Shown in pieces: positions 4,819 to 6,597 of a stretch of DNA of 6,597 bases. The notes beneath the pieces were generated by a model. That model saw only the letters and a program-made list of their open reading frames with translations. It did no database searches and was not told where the DNA came from. Within the stretch, counting starts at the first letter, position 1, and each line of letters begins with the position of its first letter. The position numbers and the translations under genes were made by a program. The stretch is from an uncultured Clostridia bacterium (GTDB lineage Bacteria; Bacillota; Clostridia; Oscillospirales; UBA644): the NCBI GenBank assembly GCA_904502105.1, contig CAJGDF010000099.1:1-6597 (forward strand). Direction: 5' to 3'.

Positions 4819-6597
4819 ATGAACAAAAAAAGTCTAACCCTGCTTTTTTTGACTGTGCTATTTCTGTTATTTTCATTTACCGCCTGCGATCTTTTTGAGC
4901 AGACCGTAGCGGTTTCGGCTGTCGAATTTCTGCAAACAGAACACACATTTTCAGAACTCGGTCAGACCTACCAGCTCGCAGCCGTAATAAAGCCTGACGA
5001 TGCAACGAACCGCAAGCTTCTGTGGTCATCGTCAAACGACAAGGTTGCGGCGGTTACCCAGTACGGGCTTGTAACCGCAGTAAATGACGGTGAAGCATTT
5101 ATATATGCAAGATCTGAAGACGGAACGGCACTTGCGACCTGTAAAATAGCAGTTAAAACCTACGTTGAAGTTACAGGCATACAAATAACACAACAAACAC
5201 ACGAATTTCTTGCATTCGGAGAGACATTGCAGCTCGTATGCAACGTATCCCCGTCCGATGCAACCGAACCCGATGTTTTATGGTCATCATCGAATCCGTC
5301 TATTGCAACTGTTGACAGCAACGGTCTTGTTGTTTCTGTTGCGAACGGAACGACTGTCATTACCGCAAGAACTATCCACGGTGATTTTCATGCTTCCTGC
5401 GCTGTGACTGTTAACGTTGACACAAACGTACCGATGCAGGACGTAAACTTCGATATTTCAGAGTACACATTTACAACCTTTGATGAAAACATAGTCCTCA
5501 CCCCCGTTTGGGAGCCTGAGGACACTACCGAGCGAGGCCTCACATGGTCAAGCTCCGACAGATCGGTAGCAACCGTTGACGGCTCAACCGGTATTGTAAC
5601 GCCCAAATCAAACGGTACTGCAACGATCTACGCTGTTACGGACAACCGAAAGAAACAAGCTATTTGTAAAATAACGGTTGATGTTGACATTCCCGTCGAA
5701 CAGGTAAGCCTCGAAGAAAGTTCTGTAACATTCGACGAAAAAGGCAAGACCTATACTGTAAAATACTCGATCTTACCGAAAAATGCAACAAATAAAAGCG
5801 TTATTTTCAGTTCAACAAATCCGAACGTTGCAACTGTTGACGAAAACGGCAAGATAACCTCCGTGGCAAACGGTACCGCAAAAATACTCGTTACCGCAAT
5901 AAACGGCGGTGTCAGCGGCGAATTCAACGTCACTGTTGATATTCCGCAGAACGTTGCAGTCACAGGGGTTACCCTCTCTCCCGAAAAATATACCTTTGCA
6001 CAGATCGGAGACTCGTTAACTCTTTCGTGGAACGTTTTACCGTCAACTGCGGCAAACAAAAACGTAACGTTTGAATCGTCGGCACCGTATATCGTTTCGG
6101 TTGACAGTAACGGTAAGGTTACGGCGCTTGCGGCAGGCAACGCAGTAATAACGGTTAAAACACAGGACGGCAATTACACCGCGACATTCACAGCAACTGT
6201 TGAAAGCAAAGAAACTCCGCAGCCCATTATTCCCGATAACGACCAATCTTCGGAAATAACGATCGGTGCGGCATCCGACGGACTCAAAGGTATCTGGGTC
6301 GCAACGGTTTCAAATATAGATTTCCCGTCAAAATCAGGTCTTTCAGCGGATCAGCTCAGAGCGGAGATCGACACGATCGTAAACAATGCAAAGGATTGGG
6401 GCTTCAATGCGATATTCCTTCAGGTACGTCCGAAGAGCGATGCGATATACAACTCAAAGATATTCCCCTCTTCAGATTGCGTTGTTGCAAAACAGGGAGA
6501 TCCCCTCCCCCTCGACTGTCTTGAATATTTCATCACAGCCGCACACTCAAAAGGCATAGAGCTTCATGCATGGATAAACCCCTACCGAATTATGCAA
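4819..6597 (+). CDS. Secreted lipoprotein with five BIG2 domains and a GHL10 glycoside-hydrolase-like domain (3' end missing)
   Basis: The reading frame is open for 593 codons to the right edge. GGAGA (4808-4812), six bases before the ATG, supports the start. Residues 1-22 form a signal peptide: KK, then a run of Leu/Phe. It ends in FTAC, so Cys23 is the likely lipidated residue, although Phe at -3 is less usual than Leu. Five BIG2 (bacterial Ig-like group 2) units follow, at about residues 33-115, 117-200, 206-290, 293-375 and 380-462. They show the usual W-S-S-S-N, V-A-T-V-D-x-N-G and A-N-G-T-A-x-I pattern. A Pro/Asp/Ser-rich linker (463-487) leads to a GHL10 (DUF187, YngK-like) domain starting GIWVATVSNIDFPS, with GFNAIFLQVRPKSDAIY (528-544) and HAWINPYR (583-590). 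Characterised relatives act on extracellular or cell-wall glycans; the substrate here is unknown. It follows the CofE-like gene by 30 bases with no terminator, so it is probably cotranscribed. Codon use lacks the strong alaS bias. Confidence 0.92.
   Translation, partial: MNKKSLTLLFLTVLFLLFSFTACDLFEQTVAVSAVEFLQTEHTFSELGQTYQLAAVIKPDDATNRKLLWSSSNDKVAAVTQYGLVTAVNDGEAFIYARSEDGTALATCKIAVKTYVEVTGIQITQQTHEFLAFGETLQLVCNVSPSDATEPDVLWSSSNPSIATVDSNGLVVSVANGTTVITARTIHGDFHASCAVTVNVDTNVPMQDVNFDISEYTFTTFDENIVLTPVWEPEDTTERGLTWSSSDRSVATVDGSTGIVTPKSNGTATIYAVTDNRKKQAICKITVDVDIPVEQVSLEESSVTFDEKGKTYTVKYSILPKNATNKSVIFSSTNPNVATVDENGKITSVANGTAKILVTAINGGVSGEFNVTVDIPQNVAVTGVTLSPEKYTFAQIGDSLTLSWNVLPSTAANKNVTFESSAPYIVSVDSNGKVTALAAGNAVITVKTQDGNYTATFTATVESKETPQPIIPDNDQSSEITIGAASDGLKGIWVATVSNIDFPSKSGLSADQLRAEIDTIVNNAKDWGFNAIFLQVRPKSDAIYNSKIFPSSDCVVAKQGDPLPLDCLEYFITAAHSKGIELHAWINPYRIMQ
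4915..5163 (+). repeat. BIG2 domain 1 of the lipoprotein
   Basis: Residues 33-115, from SAVEFLQTEHTFSELGQTYQ to the strand CKIAVKT. The core is LLWSSSNDKVAAVTQYGLVT, in which the usual V-D-x-N-G turn is replaced by V-T-Q-Y-G. It is the most diverged of the five at that turn. Confidence 0.82.
5167..5418 (+). repeat. BIG2 domain 2 of the lipoprotein
   Basis: Residues 117-200, beginning EVTGIQITQQTHEF. It has the textbook BIG2 core VLWSSSNPSIATVDSNGLV and VANGTTVITART, ending CAVTVNV. Confidence 0.88.
5434..5688 (+). repeat. BIG2 domain 3 of the lipoprotein
   Basis: Residues 206-290, beginning MQDVNFDISEYTF. The core is LTWSSSDRSVATVDGSTGIV, with one extra residue in the V-D turn, then SNGTATIYAVTD and CKITVDVD. 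Confidence 0.86.
5695..5943 (+). repeat. BIG2 domain 4 of the lipoprotein
   Basis: Residues 293-375, beginning VEQVSLEESSVTF. The core is VIFSSTNPNVATVDENGKIT, with Phe in place of the usual Trp, then VANGTAKILVTA. It shares the N-P-x-x-A-T-V-D and S-V-A-N-G-T segments with domain 2. Confidence 0.86.
5956..6204 (+). repeat. BIG2 domain 5 of the lipoprotein
   Basis: Residues 380-462, beginning AVTGVTLSPEKYTFAQIGDS. The core is VTFESSAPYIVSVDSNGKVT, then AAGNAVITVKTQDGNYTATF. The Trp is again replaced by Phe. It is followed by the flexible linker to the enzyme-like domain. Confidence 0.85.

Noticed and set aside
5751..6173. 140-codon open frame on the - strand opposite the BIG2 repeats
   Set aside because: Its Val/Thr/Phe-rich, repetitive reading is the reverse complement of the Ig-like repeats. 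The + frame carries the signal peptide, five BIG2 units and GHL10 motifs without a stop.
1..6597. Signs of mobile DNA, CRISPR, tRNA or rRNA genes
   Set aside because: Reading both strands showed no direct-repeat/spacer pattern, no transposase or integrase motifs, no terminal inverted repeats and no cloverleaf-like segment. The only strong inverted repeat is the alaS terminator.

Overview
The window looks like ordinary chromosome from a low-to-moderate GC Firmicute, most likely an anaerobic member of the Clostridia (Oscillospiraceae/Ruminococcaceae-like). The grounds are the AlaRS sequence style with a Cys-rich insert, purine-rich Shine-Dalgarno sites before every gene, a lipoprotein with bacterial Ig-like (BIG2) repeats, and a GHL10-type domain. 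The taxonomic placement is inference from reading, not from a search. All five supported genes lie on the + strand.

Bases 1-98 probably hold the last codons of an unseen upstream gene, but its frame cannot be fixed. Bases 58-930 encode IspE (CDP-ME kinase of the MEP isoprenoid pathway). After 24 bases comes alaS (955-3573), a complete 872-residue alanyl-tRNA synthetase with catalytic, editing and C-Ala parts. A strong intrinsic terminator (3587-3640) closes this ispE-alaS unit. There is no room for a T-box leader directly before alaS.

A second unit starts after the terminator. It holds a HIT-family nucleotide-binding protein (3699-4049) and, one base later, a 245-residue protein that reads as a CofE-like (F420-0:gamma-glutamyl ligase family) enzyme (4051-4788). 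After a 30-base gap with no terminator comes a large secreted lipoprotein open to the right edge (4819-6597). This last gene has a signal peptide with a lipobox-like cysteine, five tandem BIG2 domains and the first third or so of a GHL10 (DUF187/YngK-like) glycoside-hydrolase-like domain. Its stop codon lies outside the window.

No RNA genes, CRISPR arrays, insertion sequences, phage genes or attachment sites were seen. ispE and alaS are housekeeping. The parts most worth a second look are the CofE-like gene in a probable non-F420 organism, its tight coupling to the HIT gene downstream of alaS, and the five-BIG2/GHL10 lipoprotein. I do not see a clear case for a wholly new system.
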